Shown here piece after piece: positions 51,674 through 60,112 of a DNA stretch of 64,000 nt. Where the stretch lies: contig JAURWE010000055.1 in NCBI GenBank assembly GCA_030655075.1, positions 186,001 to 250,000 of the forward strand, written 5' to 3'. Source of the DNA: Pararhizobium sp. GTDB lineage: Bacteria > Pseudomonadota > Alphaproteobacteria > Rhizobiales > Rhizobiaceae. Positions within the stretch are counted from its first letter, which is position 1. Every line of letters starts with the position of its first letter. The notes beneath the pieces were generated by a model. That model did no database searches and was not told the DNA's origin. It saw only the letters and a list, made by a program, of their open reading frames with translations. The position numbers were made by a program, and so were the translations under genes.

Positions 51674-51744
51674 CTTGATGGCTTGACAGGCCGCACTCCG
51701 GAACCATCTCATAGGCCTATGTTTAAAGCCAAAAGCGAGCCGAC

Positions 51745-52407
51745 ATGACCGATGATGCGGAGACCCCGGAAACCAAGCTGACGGCCTCGAAGCGGCGCTG
51801 GGCCGAGCAGGGCAAGTTTCTCACCGGAAAGGTCTCGCGCGCCGACAACGAGCGGCTACCGCCTGGCCAGCATCTGGTGACCACATGGCCGGTGCTCGAT
51901 CTCGGCCAGCAGCCGCTGGTGCGCACGGAGACCTGGCGGCTGGATATCGATGGCGCGGCCGAAAACAAGGTCTCGCTGAACTGGCAGGCCTTCCAGGACC
52001 TGCCAAAAAGCAGCAAGCTTTCCGACATGCATTGCGTAACGACGTGGTCGCGTTACGACAATCGCTGGGAGGGCGTTTCGACGCATGACCTGCTCGACCA
52101 CGTCATGCCGAGAGACGAGGCGGCCTTCGTGCTTTTGACGAGTTCTGACGGCTACACGACCAATCTGCCGCTGGCGGACTTCGCCTCCGAGGACGCAATC
52201 CTCGCCACCCACTGGGAAGGCGCGCCGCTGACCCGCGAACACGGCGGCCCGTTGCGGCTGATCGTGCCGCATCTCTACCTCTGGAAGAGCGCCAAATGGC
52301 TGAACCGCATCACATTGATGACGCAGGACGAGGCCGGTTTCTGGGAGCGCAACGGCTATCACATGCGCGGCGATCCGTGGACCGAGGAACGCTATTCGGA
52401 CGACTGA
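51745..52407 (+). CDS. Sulfite oxidase-like molybdopterin oxidoreductase
   Basis: A 220-aa protein of the sulfite oxidase/MsrP superfamily (YuiH-like). The molybdenum-ligating cysteine is Cys97 in DMHCVTTWSRYDNRWEGVS; DLLDHVMPR, LLTSSDGYTTNLPLADFASE and HGGPLRLIVPHLYLWKSAKW are the family blocks. It lacks a signal peptide and a haem domain, so it is a short cytoplasmic form with unknown substrate. AGCGAG is the only ribosome-site-like sequence. Confidence 0.92.
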   Translation: MTDDAETPETKLTASKRRWAEQGKFLTGKVSRADNERLPPGQHLVTTWPVLDLGQQPLVRTETWRLDIDGAAENKVSLNWQAFQDLPKSSKLSDMHCVTTWSRYDNRWEGVSTHDLLDHVMPRDEAAFVLLTSSDGYTTNLPLADFASEDAILATHWEGAPLTREHGGPLRLIVPHLYLWKSAKWLNRITLMTQDEAGFWERNGYHMRGDPWTEERYSDD

Positions 52408-52446
52408 CCGGGCGGCGGCTGTCGTTTCGTGTTCCAGTCAATGGCA

Positions 52447-53022
52447 TTATCTGCATCCTCTCAATTGTCCCTGATAGCTCGCTGCCATACCGGCGAATTT
52501 GCGGGCGGTCTGCTGCAGCTTGCCGTTCGAGCGCCAGGAGCCGTTGGCATAGCCTTTCGGGCCGGAATAATAGGCGAGGTAGAGGCTGTAGGCATCGTTG
52601 AGGGCTATGCCGTTGCGGCGGCCGCTGTCGCGGTGATACCAGCCGATGAAATCGACCGCATCGGCAAAGCTCGTGCGGCGGGCAGCCCAGTTGCCGGTTT
52701 CCTTCTGATACTGCGTCCAGGTGCCGTCGAGCGCCTGCGAATAACCAAAGGCGCTGGACTGGCGCTTCCACGGGATGAAGCCGAGCAGCTTGGTACGCGG
52801 CGGGCGCGCGTTGTGGCGGAAGCCGGATTCGACATACATGGTCGCCATCAGGATCGGCACCGGCACGCCGTAGGTGCGCTCGGCACTCTCGGCGGAGCGC
52901 TGCCAATTGTCGAACCAGCCATCGCGCTGATCGAAGACCGCGCAGACATTTCGCGTTTGACGGGGCGCACTGGCGCAGGCCGACAGCACGGCAAGCATGA
53001 TCACGATCAAGGCGATACGCAT
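52447..53022 (-). CDS. Lytic-transglycosylase-like (SLT) lipoprotein
   Basis: A 191-aa lipoprotein. The lipobox LSAC has its Cys at residue 16. The SLT domain begins around residue 50 (YGVPVPILMATMYVESGFRH), with candidate catalytic Glu65, then SSAFGYSQALDGTWTQYQKE and SLYLAYYSGPKGYANGSWRS. The enzymes cleave peptidoglycan glycan strands. It lies tail to tail with the oxidoreductase gene (39 bp between stops). Confidence 0.9.
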   Translation of the reverse strand: MRIALIVIMLAVLSACASAPRQTRNVCAVFDQRDGWFDNWQRSAESAERTYGVPVPILMATMYVESGFRHNARPPRTKLLGFIPWKRQSSAFGYSQALDGTWTQYQKETGNWAARRTSFADAVDFIGWYHRDSGRRNGIALNDAYSLYLAYYSGPKGYANGSWRSNGKLQQTARKFAGMAASYQGQLRGCR

Positions 53023-53133
53023 GACAGAACCTCTCGTTTCCGAGAGATTAATAAGCCGTAAAGATTAAGGATCGGTTTTTAGACGATGGCGATGCTGTGG
53101 CATTGCCAAGGCAAGATTCCGGCGAGGCCGGGC

Positions 53134-53697
53134 TCAAACGGCAGCAGCGCCGGTGTCGTAACGCAGAATGACGCCACCCGAATCGATCTGACGGACGTCG
53201 ATCAGCGACAGTTTCCGCGTGCTGTCGGCTTCCTTGAAAAACGGCGTTCCGCCGCCGAGCCGCACCGGCACGATGCAGAGCATGATCTCGTCGACCAGGT
53301 CCTGCTTCAGCAGGGAATCGACCAGCTCGGCACTGCCGAAAATGTAGATGTTGCCGCCCGGTTCCTTGCGCAGCCGGCTGATCTCGCCGGCGATATCGGC
53401 CGTGATGCTGGTGTTATTCCAGTCCGACCCCGTGAGCGTGCGGGAGGCAACGAGCTTCGGCTTGGCATTCATGAACTGCTTTACGTTCTCCTCGTCCTCG
53501 ACCGTCGTCCAATAGGCCTTCATGCCTTCATAGGTGACGCGGCCGAACACGAGCAGGCTCGCCAGCTCACCGAAACTCTCGCTCAGTTTTTCAAGATCCG
53601 GCCCCCAGGCGGCGCCGTGGAAGCTCAGGTCCCACTTCTCGCGGCCCTCGAAATAGCCGTCCAGCGTCACGAGATTCCAGACGATCACCTTTGCCAT
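53134..53697 (-). CDS. Dihydrofolate reductase/RibD C-terminal-like reductase
   Basis: A 187-aa stand-alone RibD C-terminal (DHFR-like) domain: KVIVWNLVTLDGYFEGREKW at the N-terminus, LLVFGRVTYEGMKAYW, GGNIYIFGSAELVDSLLKQD and LGGGTPFFKEADSTRKL. It should bind NADPH and reduce a small substrate, but true folate activity is uncertain in this subfamily. AGGAGG precedes the ATG at 53697; an in-frame ATG at 53757 is less likely. Confidence 0.9.
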   Translation of the reverse strand: MAKVIVWNLVTLDGYFEGREKWDLSFHGAAWGPDLEKLSESFGELASLLVFGRVTYEGMKAYWTTVEDEENVKQFMNAKPKLVASRTLTGSDWNNTSITADIAGEISRLRKEPGGNIYIFGSAELVDSLLKQDLVDEIMLCIVPVRLGGGTPFFKEADSTRKLSLIDVRQIDSGGVILRYDTGAAAV

Positions 53698-53781
53698 GCC
53701 GTTTCCTCCTGCCGTGTTTCCACCCAAACCAATTGCATTATGCAATCGGAAATGCAAATGTCAATAAACGGGAGCTTTGGT

Positions 53782-54018
53782 TCAGAACGCGTTGAAGGTC
53801 AGCGTCGTCAGCGATCGGTTGATGCCCGGCACGGTGGCGATGTTGTCGTTGATGAACTTGCCGACATCCTGGCTCTCGTCGAGATAGACCTTCAGCAGCA
53901 GGTCATAGTCACCGCTGGTCGAGTACATTTCCGAGACGATTTCCTTGCGGTAGATTTCGTCGGCAACCTCGTAGGTCTTGCCGGGGGCGCACTGGAGCTG
54001 GACAAAAATCGGTTTCAT
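53782..54018 (-). CDS. Stand-alone Lrp/AsnC ligand-binding (RAM) domain protein
   Basis: A 78-aa protein consisting only of the Lrp/AsnC effector domain: PIFVQLQCAPGKTYEVADEI, YSTSGDYDLLLKVYLDES and INRSLTTLTF give the beta-alpha-beta-beta-alpha-beta pattern with GDYDLL. It lacks the DNA-binding half. Such SMHAP-type proteins can bind amino acids or form oligomers, but the function here is unknown. AAAGGAA precedes the ATG at 54018. Confidence 0.9.
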   Translation of the reverse strand: MKPIFVQLQCAPGKTYEVADEIYRKEIVSEMYSTSGDYDLLLKVYLDESQDVGKFINDNIATVPGINRSLTTLTFNAF

Positions 54019-54041
54019 GGCAGTTCCTTTCCGAAGCAGGC

Positions 54042-54824
54042 TCAATCCCTGCGGAAGACGACACTGGCGAGCCATCCTGTGGCCACGGCAAGAAGCACGG
54101 CGAAAAAGCCGTAGGCAAGCGGTTTATCGAAGGCGGCGCGGGTTATCGCTTCCTCGATGCCGGTCTTGACCACCCGCATCGGCAAAGCCTTTTCGGTGAC
54201 GAATTCGCCGTTTCGAAATAGATGGGCGCGAACAATGTGGACGCCGTTGGGAATGTTGGCCGGAAGCCGGACCGAGGCCTTGAACAGGCTGGAGGAGATG
54301 AACTGCACGCCGCCGGGATCGCGCTGGTAGAGGCCGTCGACCTCCTTGCGATTACGGAAGGCGTCACGGAACTGGGTGAGGTCGGTGCCGTCGCCAAAGT
54401 AGCCGAGCGGCGTCAGGCGGATATGGTTGAGGCCGACGCCGGTGCTGTTCAGGATATCGGGCGCGGCGATCTTTTCGACATCGCGGGTGCTCGACATCGA
54501 GTAGGAGGCCGGGACGAGTTCGAAGGTCATCGAGCGGCGGTTGATCCAGATGCCGAAGACGCGCTCCTTCTTGAGCACGGTGGTGTTGTCCTTGGGGCCT
54601 TCAAGCGCCACGACGATATCGTATTTGCCCTGGGCCAGCAGATTGGGATCGGCCTTGTCGATGGCGCCAAAAATGGTGATGTCGGCGCCGGTGAAATCCG
54701 AAGCGATGGAGATCTCGTCGGTCGAGATGCCGATATCGAGCGTCTCGTCGAACGTCTTGTCCTGAGCCGCAACCGGGGCTGCAGCCAGAAGAACGGTGAA
54801 AAGGAGAGCTGACAAGATGCGCAT
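54042..54824 (-). CDS. TIGR02186-family membrane-anchored periplasmic protein
   Basis: A 260-aa protein of the alphaproteobacterial TIGR02186/Alph_Pro_TM family. Signal peptide residues 1-20 (ends VAA), a large periplasmic domain (LDIGISTDEISIASDFTGAD, GKYDIVVALEGPKDNTTVLK, NRRSMTFELVPASYSMSST) and a single C-terminal membrane segment (AYGFFAVLLAVATGWLASVV). The family almost always follows a TauE/SafE permease, as here, with a one-base stop/start overlap (TGATG). It is probably an accessory to anion or sulfite export; no activity is proven. Confidence 0.92.
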   Translation of the reverse strand: MRILSALLFTVLLAAAPVAAQDKTFDETLDIGISTDEISIASDFTGADITIFGAIDKADPNLLAQGKYDIVVALEGPKDNTTVLKKERVFGIWINRRSMTFELVPASYSMSSTRDVEKIAAPDILNSTGVGLNHIRLTPLGYFGDGTDLTQFRDAFRNRKEVDGLYQRDPGGVQFISSSLFKASVRLPANIPNGVHIVRAHLFRNGEFVTEKALPMRVVKTGIEEAITRAAFDKPLAYGFFAVLLAVATGWLASVVFRRD

Positions 54825-55750
54825 CAGAAGCCCGAGCCTCCCGACAGCAGCGAGTAGATTTCCTTTGGCGGAATGACCAGCTCGACCGCAAGGCGCAGGC
54901 CGACGGCCAGAACGAGAAGGGCCAGGAGGGCGCGCAACTGTTCGCCGCGCAGGCGCTGGCCGACGCGCACGCCATATTGGGCGCCGATGACGCCCGCGCT
55001 CATCAACACGAAGGCAAGGACAATATCGACCGAATTGTTGACGACGGCCTGGACGATGGTCGTGTAGGCCGAGACGAAGATGATCTGGAACAGCGACGTG
55101 CCGATGACGACGCTGGTGGGGATGCGCAGGAGGTAGATCATCGCCGGCACCATGATGAAACCGCCGCCGACACCCATGATCGAGGTCAGCATGCCGATGC
55201 CGAATCCGAGCCCTGCGACTGGAATGACGCTCAGATAGATCTTGGATTTCTTGAAACGCATCTTCATCGGCAGCCGGTGAACCCAGCTGTGCTGTCCCGG
55301 CTTGCGGCGGGGCGCCGGTTCGTTGCGGGCCGAACGCCGGAGCGCGATGATGCTTTCCCACAGCATCAGGCCGCCGACGACGCTGAGGAACAGGACGTAC
55401 ATCAGCGAGACAACGAGATCGAGCTGGCCGAGACGGCGCAGCAGCGTGAAGATCCAGACGCCGAGCGTGGCGCCCGCCAGACCTCCGAACAACAGAACCG
55501 TGCCGAGCTTGATGTCGATCGTGCCGCGCCGGAAGTGCGTGATGGCGCCTGAGATCGACGAGGCGACGACCTGGTTGGCGCCGGTTGCGACGGCGACGAC
55601 CGGCGGAACATTGTAGAAGATCAGCAGCGGCGTGATCAAAAACCCGCCGCCGACGCCGAACATGCCCGAAAGGAAACCGACGGCCGCGCCCATGCCGAGG
55701 ATGATGAAGATGTTCACCGACAATTCTGCAATGGGCAGATAGACCGTCAC
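54824..55750 (-). CDS. TauE/SafE-family (TSUP) sulfite or organosulfonate exporter
   Basis: A 308-aa permease with about eight membrane segments, two repeats each opening with a GxxxGFLSGMFGVGGGFLITP-type motif (second copy FGIGMLTSIMGVGGGFIMVP). A GTG start at 55750 gives the family N-terminus TVYLPIAELSVNIF; GAGGT is the ribosome site. An in-frame ATG at 55849 would add a non-conserved tail. It probably exports sulfite or a sulfonate; the sulfate uptake operon of this window is 46 kb away. Confidence 0.92.
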   Translation of the reverse strand: MTVYLPIAELSVNIFIILGMGAAVGFLSGMFGVGGGFLITPLLIFYNVPPVVAVATGANQVVASSISGAITHFRRGTIDIKLGTVLLFGGLAGATLGVWIFTLLRRLGQLDLVVSLMYVLFLSVVGGLMLWESIIALRRSARNEPAPRRKPGQHSWVHRLPMKMRFKKSKIYLSVIPVAGLGFGIGMLTSIMGVGGGFIMVPAMIYLLRIPTSVVIGTSLFQIIFVSAYTTIVQAVVNNSVDIVLAFVLMSAGVIGAQYGVRVGQRLRGEQLRALLALLVLAVGLRLAVELVIPPKEIYSLLSGGSGF

Positions 55751-55909
55751 GGCCGGACCTCGATATGGCAAAGCCCGCGATGCGGGCCGTGAAATCTCTA
55801 AAGCGGTGAACGGATCACCACGGGTGAAGGGATTGAATGTGCTGCACAAACCATGGCGGGGGTCTGTGTTTTTTCTGTGATTTCGTCATGCGCCTGCAGG
55901 CCCGGCGTG

Positions 55910-55926
55910 TCAACCGGTCCGGTTGA
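55910..55926. repeat. Palindrome TCAACCGGTCCGGTTGA
   Basis: A 17-bp palindrome between podJ (minus, stop 55952) and the TSUP gene. It can fold a 7-bp stem with a 3-base loop, and no T-run follows on either strand, so it could be a processing site or operator more than a terminator. Confidence 0.5.
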
Positions 55927-55951
55927 AATTCCGGGCCCTGCGGCGACCTGA

Positions 55952-58900
55952 TCAGGCCTTGTTGCGCTTCAGCAGTTCGCGCACCAGCGCATCGTCGATT
56001 TCGCCCGTCGCCTTCTGGCCAACGGAGGTCTGGAAGGCCTTGATGGCGGACACGGTCTTCTTGCCCATCTGCCCATCCGGCTTGCCGGCATCGAAGCCGT
56101 TGTTGTTGAGGATCGCCTGGATGTTGCGGATCGCCTTGCCGACATCGACCGATGCGGTGTTGGTGCCCTTGCCTGCCCATTCGTCCGGAACGATCGCCGT
56201 GTTGGCCTTGGTGTCGAGCGCCTTCGGCTTCCACAGGTCGAACTTGGCCTTGGCGCTTTCCAGCTGCTCGGGCCGCATGGCGTTGGCCACTTCGTCGCGC
56301 TTCTGGGCCGCATCCTTGTCGCCATCGCGGGCAGCGACGGCAAACCACTTGTAGGATTCTTCGAGATCCTGCTTCACGCCATTGCCGCGCGCAAAGAGAA
56401 TGGCGAGGTTGAACTGGCTGTCGCGGATACCGAGATCGGCTGCCTTCTGGAACCAGCCGGATGCCGCCGCATAGTCCGGCGTGCCACCGCCACCGGTTGC
56501 CAGCAGGACGGCGAGATTGTGCATGGCGCTGGCATTGCCCTGATCAGCCGCCAGAACATAATACTGCTTGGCCTTGGCCAGGTCGCGTTCGACGCCGGTG
56601 CCCTTTTCGTAAAGGTTGGCAAGGCGGTACTGCGCGGGCGCGAAGCCTGCGTCGGCCGAACTCTGATACCACTTGGCAGCGGCGGCGAGGTCCGTTTTCA
56701 GACCGCGGCCTTCGGTGTAGCGGGCGCCAATTTCAAACAGGGCCAGCGGATCACCCGCCTTGGCCGCCGTGACGAGCGATGCCGTGGTGATTTCGGCAGG
56801 GACATCGACGGTCTTGCCAGCGTCGCCGCTGACGGAAGGCTGCGCCGTTTCGGCCTTTGGCGTGGTTTCAAGCTTTGCCTGCGCACCCTCTGTGGTCGTT
56901 TCCGGCGTCAGCATCGGCGCCGTATCGGTTGCTTCCTCGGATGGCAGCGGCTGCAGATCCTGCGCCGGCTCGGGTGTTGTCTCCAGCTGCGCCTGTTCCT
57001 GAACCTTGGTGTCGGCGGGCAGTGGTTCGACGCCGCGATCCTTGGCCACGGTTTCGCTGGCTGCCTGTTCCGTGACCGCGCCTTCCCCGACCGGTGTGGC
57101 GGCGGCATTTGCCTGCTGCGTCTCCTGGGCGACATTTTCCTCGATGGCCGCGACCGGCGGCTGGACCGGAGCCTCGTCGCCGCCGATGAAGGCGCTGATC
57201 AGCGGATAGGACATGATCGCCAGAAGCACGGCACCGACGGCCATCATGATCGGGCGGCGAACACCCGACGATGCCGGGGCGCCGGAGGAGATCCGTTCGC
57301 GCGGGGAATTCTTGTTCAGCGTATCGGCTTCGTCAGCCGCCATCTGTGCGGCACGGCGCGCGGCTGCGATGAAATCGGCCTTTTCGGTTTCGCTCGCGGC
57401 TCCGCGACTGGCACTGTCCTTGCCGATCTGGCCGGCACGAACGCGTTCGAGGATCTTCTTGACGTCAGGCGCGCCGGAGCCCGGCTCGAGAAGTTGGTTG
57501 GCTTCTTCCGGCGCGATCATATTTGCAGCATCAATCGACGGGGTCGGATCGACATATTGGCGAACCTGCGCCGGCTGGGCGGGTTCCTCGCGGCGGGCAC
57601 CCGGCAGGCGCTTGGCCAGTCCGGCGAGCAGGCTCTTCTTGGCGGCAGGCTGGGGCTCGGCGATGGCGGCCCTGTCGGCCTCAGCGCGGACGGCATCGGC
57701 TGCTGCCGTGATGATGTCATCAGGCTTGCGGCCTGTCTGGTTCGCAGGCGGCAGTTCCGTGCCCTGAAGGGCATGGGTTTCCCGCTTGAAATTTTCCTCT
57801 TCGGCCCAGGGATCAACATCTGCAAACATGTCGTCGTCGTGCGAGCCGACGGTGAGAGAGGCACGCGGCATGACCGGCTGGCTGCGGGTCGCGTGCGATT
57901 CTTCGCCGCGGATATCGAGGCGTTCGAGGCGGCCGGCGATCTGGACGAGGGTTTCGTGCAGGGCTTCAAAGGTGCGGGCGGTGCGTTCGTCGCTCGAGCG
58001 GCTGATCTCTTCCAGCGTGCGCAGGTCGTCGGCCAGAGCCGAAAGGGCAGCCATGTCGGAGGCGCCGCCGGTCGACATGGCTGTCTGGCCGTTGCGGCCA
58101 TAGGCTTCCATGACAGCTTCGGCAGCCTGGCGGGCGGCCTCGATGATGTATTCGTCGCTGGTGGCCATATACTCTTCGAGCACGCCCATACGCTGTTCCA
58201 TCTCGTCCGACATGGCGGAGGGAGCGGACACAAGGTTGGAGCGCGGCTGTGAAATGAGGGTCGAGAGATTGGCGATCTGCGCTTCGAGACCGCGCAGGGC
58301 GTCGTGATCGTCGAGCGGCGCTGCCTGCGCGTTTTCCAGACGCTCTGCGATGTCGAACAGACGGTCTTCGAGACGCGAAAAGCGGTCATCGGCGGCGCGC
58401 GAGCCGGGCTGGATGTTCAGGTCTTCGATCCGGCGCGACAGATGTTCAAGACGCTCGGCCAGAACATCGTTGACGCTGCCCTGATCGAGCGCATCGATCT
58501 TGCGGGAAATATCGGTGAGGTAACCCGTAAAGTCCGGCTGCTGCGCTGTTTTCTGCGAGCGTTCGAGCATGGCTGAAAGCTGGCCGAGGCGTTCTTCCAG
58601 ACGGGCGGCGGTTTCCTCGTTGGCAAGCTCTTCCATCCGGGCGGCAAGCGCCTCAATGCGGTGGCCGAGTGCGGATTCCACGGCTGGCTGGGCGAGCATG
58701 TCGATCTGCTCAGCCAGACCGGCAATGCGGTTTTCGAGCCGGTTGATCAGCGCATTGTCGGGGGCCGCAGCCGACGTGCGGCCGCTGGCGACGATGGCGC
58801 GGCTGATCTCGTCCAGCCGCTCATCGATGGCGGAGAACTGCGAGACCATGCGCTTGTTGTCCGGCTCCATGTGACGGCCGAGCATTTCGACGGCCTGCGC

Positions 58901-59755
58901 CATCGTGACGATCTTGTCTTCGAGCGCATGCACCATCGGATTGGCGCTCATGCCGCCAAGCTGCGACTTGATGTCGTCGAGCCGGTAGGCGATAGCGTTG
59001 ATCTCGCTGTGCATGCCCTTGCCATCAAAACCGCTCAGGCGATCTTCAACCGCACCCCAGCGCGTATCCATCTTCTGGACCGAATCCTCGCGGGCAAGGC
59101 CGTCGATCATCAGGCGCAGATCTTCGAAATCGCGGCGAAGACCTTGAGTTTCGGCTGGCGAAGCTTGACGGCCGAGCTGGTTGATGCTCTCGGCCAGGCG
59201 CTGCATGTCGTCGCGCATGTCGTCGGCAAGCGATCCCATCGGCGCTTCGGTCTTGATGCCGCGGATTTCGGCCCGCAGGCTGTTCATCTCGCGTGTCAGG
59301 CCATCGGCTATGTCCTGCTTCAGTTCGTGGCGCAGGCCGACCAGCGCCTGGGCAATGTCCTGCATGGCGGCATCCGGCATCGAGACCGCGCGGCTGACCG
59401 TCTCGGCGCGAACCGACACCGGCAGCTCACGCTGCTGTGGGACCTGGCGCTCTTCCGGCAGGCGGCGCTCCAGCCGTTCGCTGACGCGTTCGCGGCGCGC
59501 TTCCAGCGCCTTCTGGCGTTCAAAGATTTCGGAGACGGGATCGAGGCGGGCCTCGACCGGCGCATAGCGTTCCGGTGCGCGTTCCTGCAAGCGCTCCTGT
59601 GAACGTTCCTGGAGGCGCTGCGGCGGACGGGTTTCCCGCGCCGTGCTGCCGAGCAAACCTTCTATCCGGGCTTCCAGGCCTTCAATCGTGCGGTTGAGCG
59701 CATCGAGGGAGGACCGTTCGCCGGGACGCGGAGTATTTGATCTTGATCCGTTCAT
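55952..59755 (-). CDS. podJ: PodJ-like polarity/localisation factor with Sel1 repeats
   Basis: A 1267-aa protein. Residues 1 to about 640 are predicted coiled coil (many Leu/Arg/Glu heptads such as LEARIEGLLGS and LEDRLFDIAERLENA); about 650-820 is an acidic, proline- and alanine-rich spacer. One membrane segment lies near residue 860 (PIMMAVGAVLLAIMSYPLIS). The periplasmic half has Sel1 repeats (about 1010-1180; PLALFEIGARYTEGRGLKTD, APAQYRLANLYEKGTGVERD) and ends with a peptidoglycan-binding domain (VGKAIRNIQAILNNNGFDAG). The architecture is that of Caulobacter/Agrobacterium PodJ, which marks a cell pole. Confidence 0.93.
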   Translation of the reverse strand: MNGSRSNTPRPGERSSLDALNRTIEGLEARIEGLLGSTARETRPPQRLQERSQERLQERAPERYAPVEARLDPVSEIFERQKALEARRERVSERLERRLPEERQVPQQRELPVSVRAETVSRAVSMPDAAMQDIAQALVGLRHELKQDIADGLTREMNSLRAEIRGIKTEAPMGSLADDMRDDMQRLAESINQLGRQASPAETQGLRRDFEDLRLMIDGLAREDSVQKMDTRWGAVEDRLSGFDGKGMHSEINAIAYRLDDIKSQLGGMSANPMVHALEDKIVTMAQAVEMLGRHMEPDNKRMVSQFSAIDERLDEISRAIVASGRTSAAAPDNALINRLENRIAGLAEQIDMLAQPAVESALGHRIEALAARMEELANEETAARLEERLGQLSAMLERSQKTAQQPDFTGYLTDISRKIDALDQGSVNDVLAERLEHLSRRIEDLNIQPGSRAADDRFSRLEDRLFDIAERLENAQAAPLDDHDALRGLEAQIANLSTLISQPRSNLVSAPSAMSDEMEQRMGVLEEYMATSDEYIIEAARQAAEAVMEAYGRNGQTAMSTGGASDMAALSALADDLRTLEEISRSSDERTARTFEALHETLVQIAGRLERLDIRGEESHATRSQPVMPRASLTVGSHDDDMFADVDPWAEEENFKRETHALQGTELPPANQTGRKPDDIITAAADAVRAEADRAAIAEPQPAAKKSLLAGLAKRLPGARREEPAQPAQVRQYVDPTPSIDAANMIAPEEANQLLEPGSGAPDVKKILERVRAGQIGKDSASRGAASETEKADFIAAARRAAQMAADEADTLNKNSPRERISSGAPASSGVRRPIMMAVGAVLLAIMSYPLISAFIGGDEAPVQPPVAAIEENVAQETQQANAAATPVGEGAVTEQAASETVAKDRGVEPLPADTKVQEQAQLETTPEPAQDLQPLPSEEATDTAPMLTPETTTEGAQAKLETTPKAETAQPSVSGDAGKTVDVPAEITTASLVTAAKAGDPLALFEIGARYTEGRGLKTDLAAAAKWYQSSADAGFAPAQYRLANLYEKGTGVERDLAKAKQYYVLAADQGNASAMHNLAVLLATGGGGTPDYAAASGWFQKAADLGIRDSQFNLAILFARGNGVKQDLEESYKWFAVAARDGDKDAAQKRDEVANAMRPEQLESAKAKFDLWKPKALDTKANTAIVPDEWAGKGTNTASVDVGKAIRNIQAILNNNGFDAGKPDGQMGKKTVSAIKAFQTSVGQKATGEIDDALVRELLKRNKA

Positions 59756-60014
59756 TCTCTTATCGCCCTGTTCCCGCCACTGCCGGAAAGTCCGTTGAGA
59801 TCCGGCCTTCCGAAGGGGCAAAGCTGCACAACACGCGGGGGACATGACAAGATGCAGCTTCGACCATCTCGATACGCACCTTTCACGAAACGTGGTAAAC
59901 AAGCCGTTAACCTGCCTGAAAATTTTTTAACGATTTGCCAAGATGGTGCGTGCGGGAGGCGTCAAACCGGCATTTTTCGCCCCAGTGCGCGATTGATCGC
60001 AAAATTTCCACAGG

Positions 60015-60052
60015 ACAAAACTTTGACGTTTACGCAAACGTCAAAGTTTTGT
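60015..60052. promoter_or_regulatory. Perfect 17-bp inverted repeat upstream of the acyl-CoA dehydrogenase operon
   Basis: ACAAAACTTTGACGTTT and AAACGTCAAAGTTTTGT are exact reverse complements with a 4-base spacer (ACGC), ending 60 bp before the start codon at 60113. The length and position make it a strong operator candidate for a fatty-acid-responsive repressor. It resembles the LiuR/FadR-class motifs built on GACGTTTACG-type half sites, but this similarity is from memory. Confidence 0.8.
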
Positions 60053-60112
60053 AGAATGGCGCAAATGACGTGGTGAAATCCAGTTTTGATTTCCAGGTGA
60101 GGAACACGACAC

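Noticed and set aside
56519..58252. A 577-codon plus-strand frame inside podJ
   Set aside because: Gly/Arg-rich shadow of the coiled-coil gene; codon pattern follows the podJ frame.
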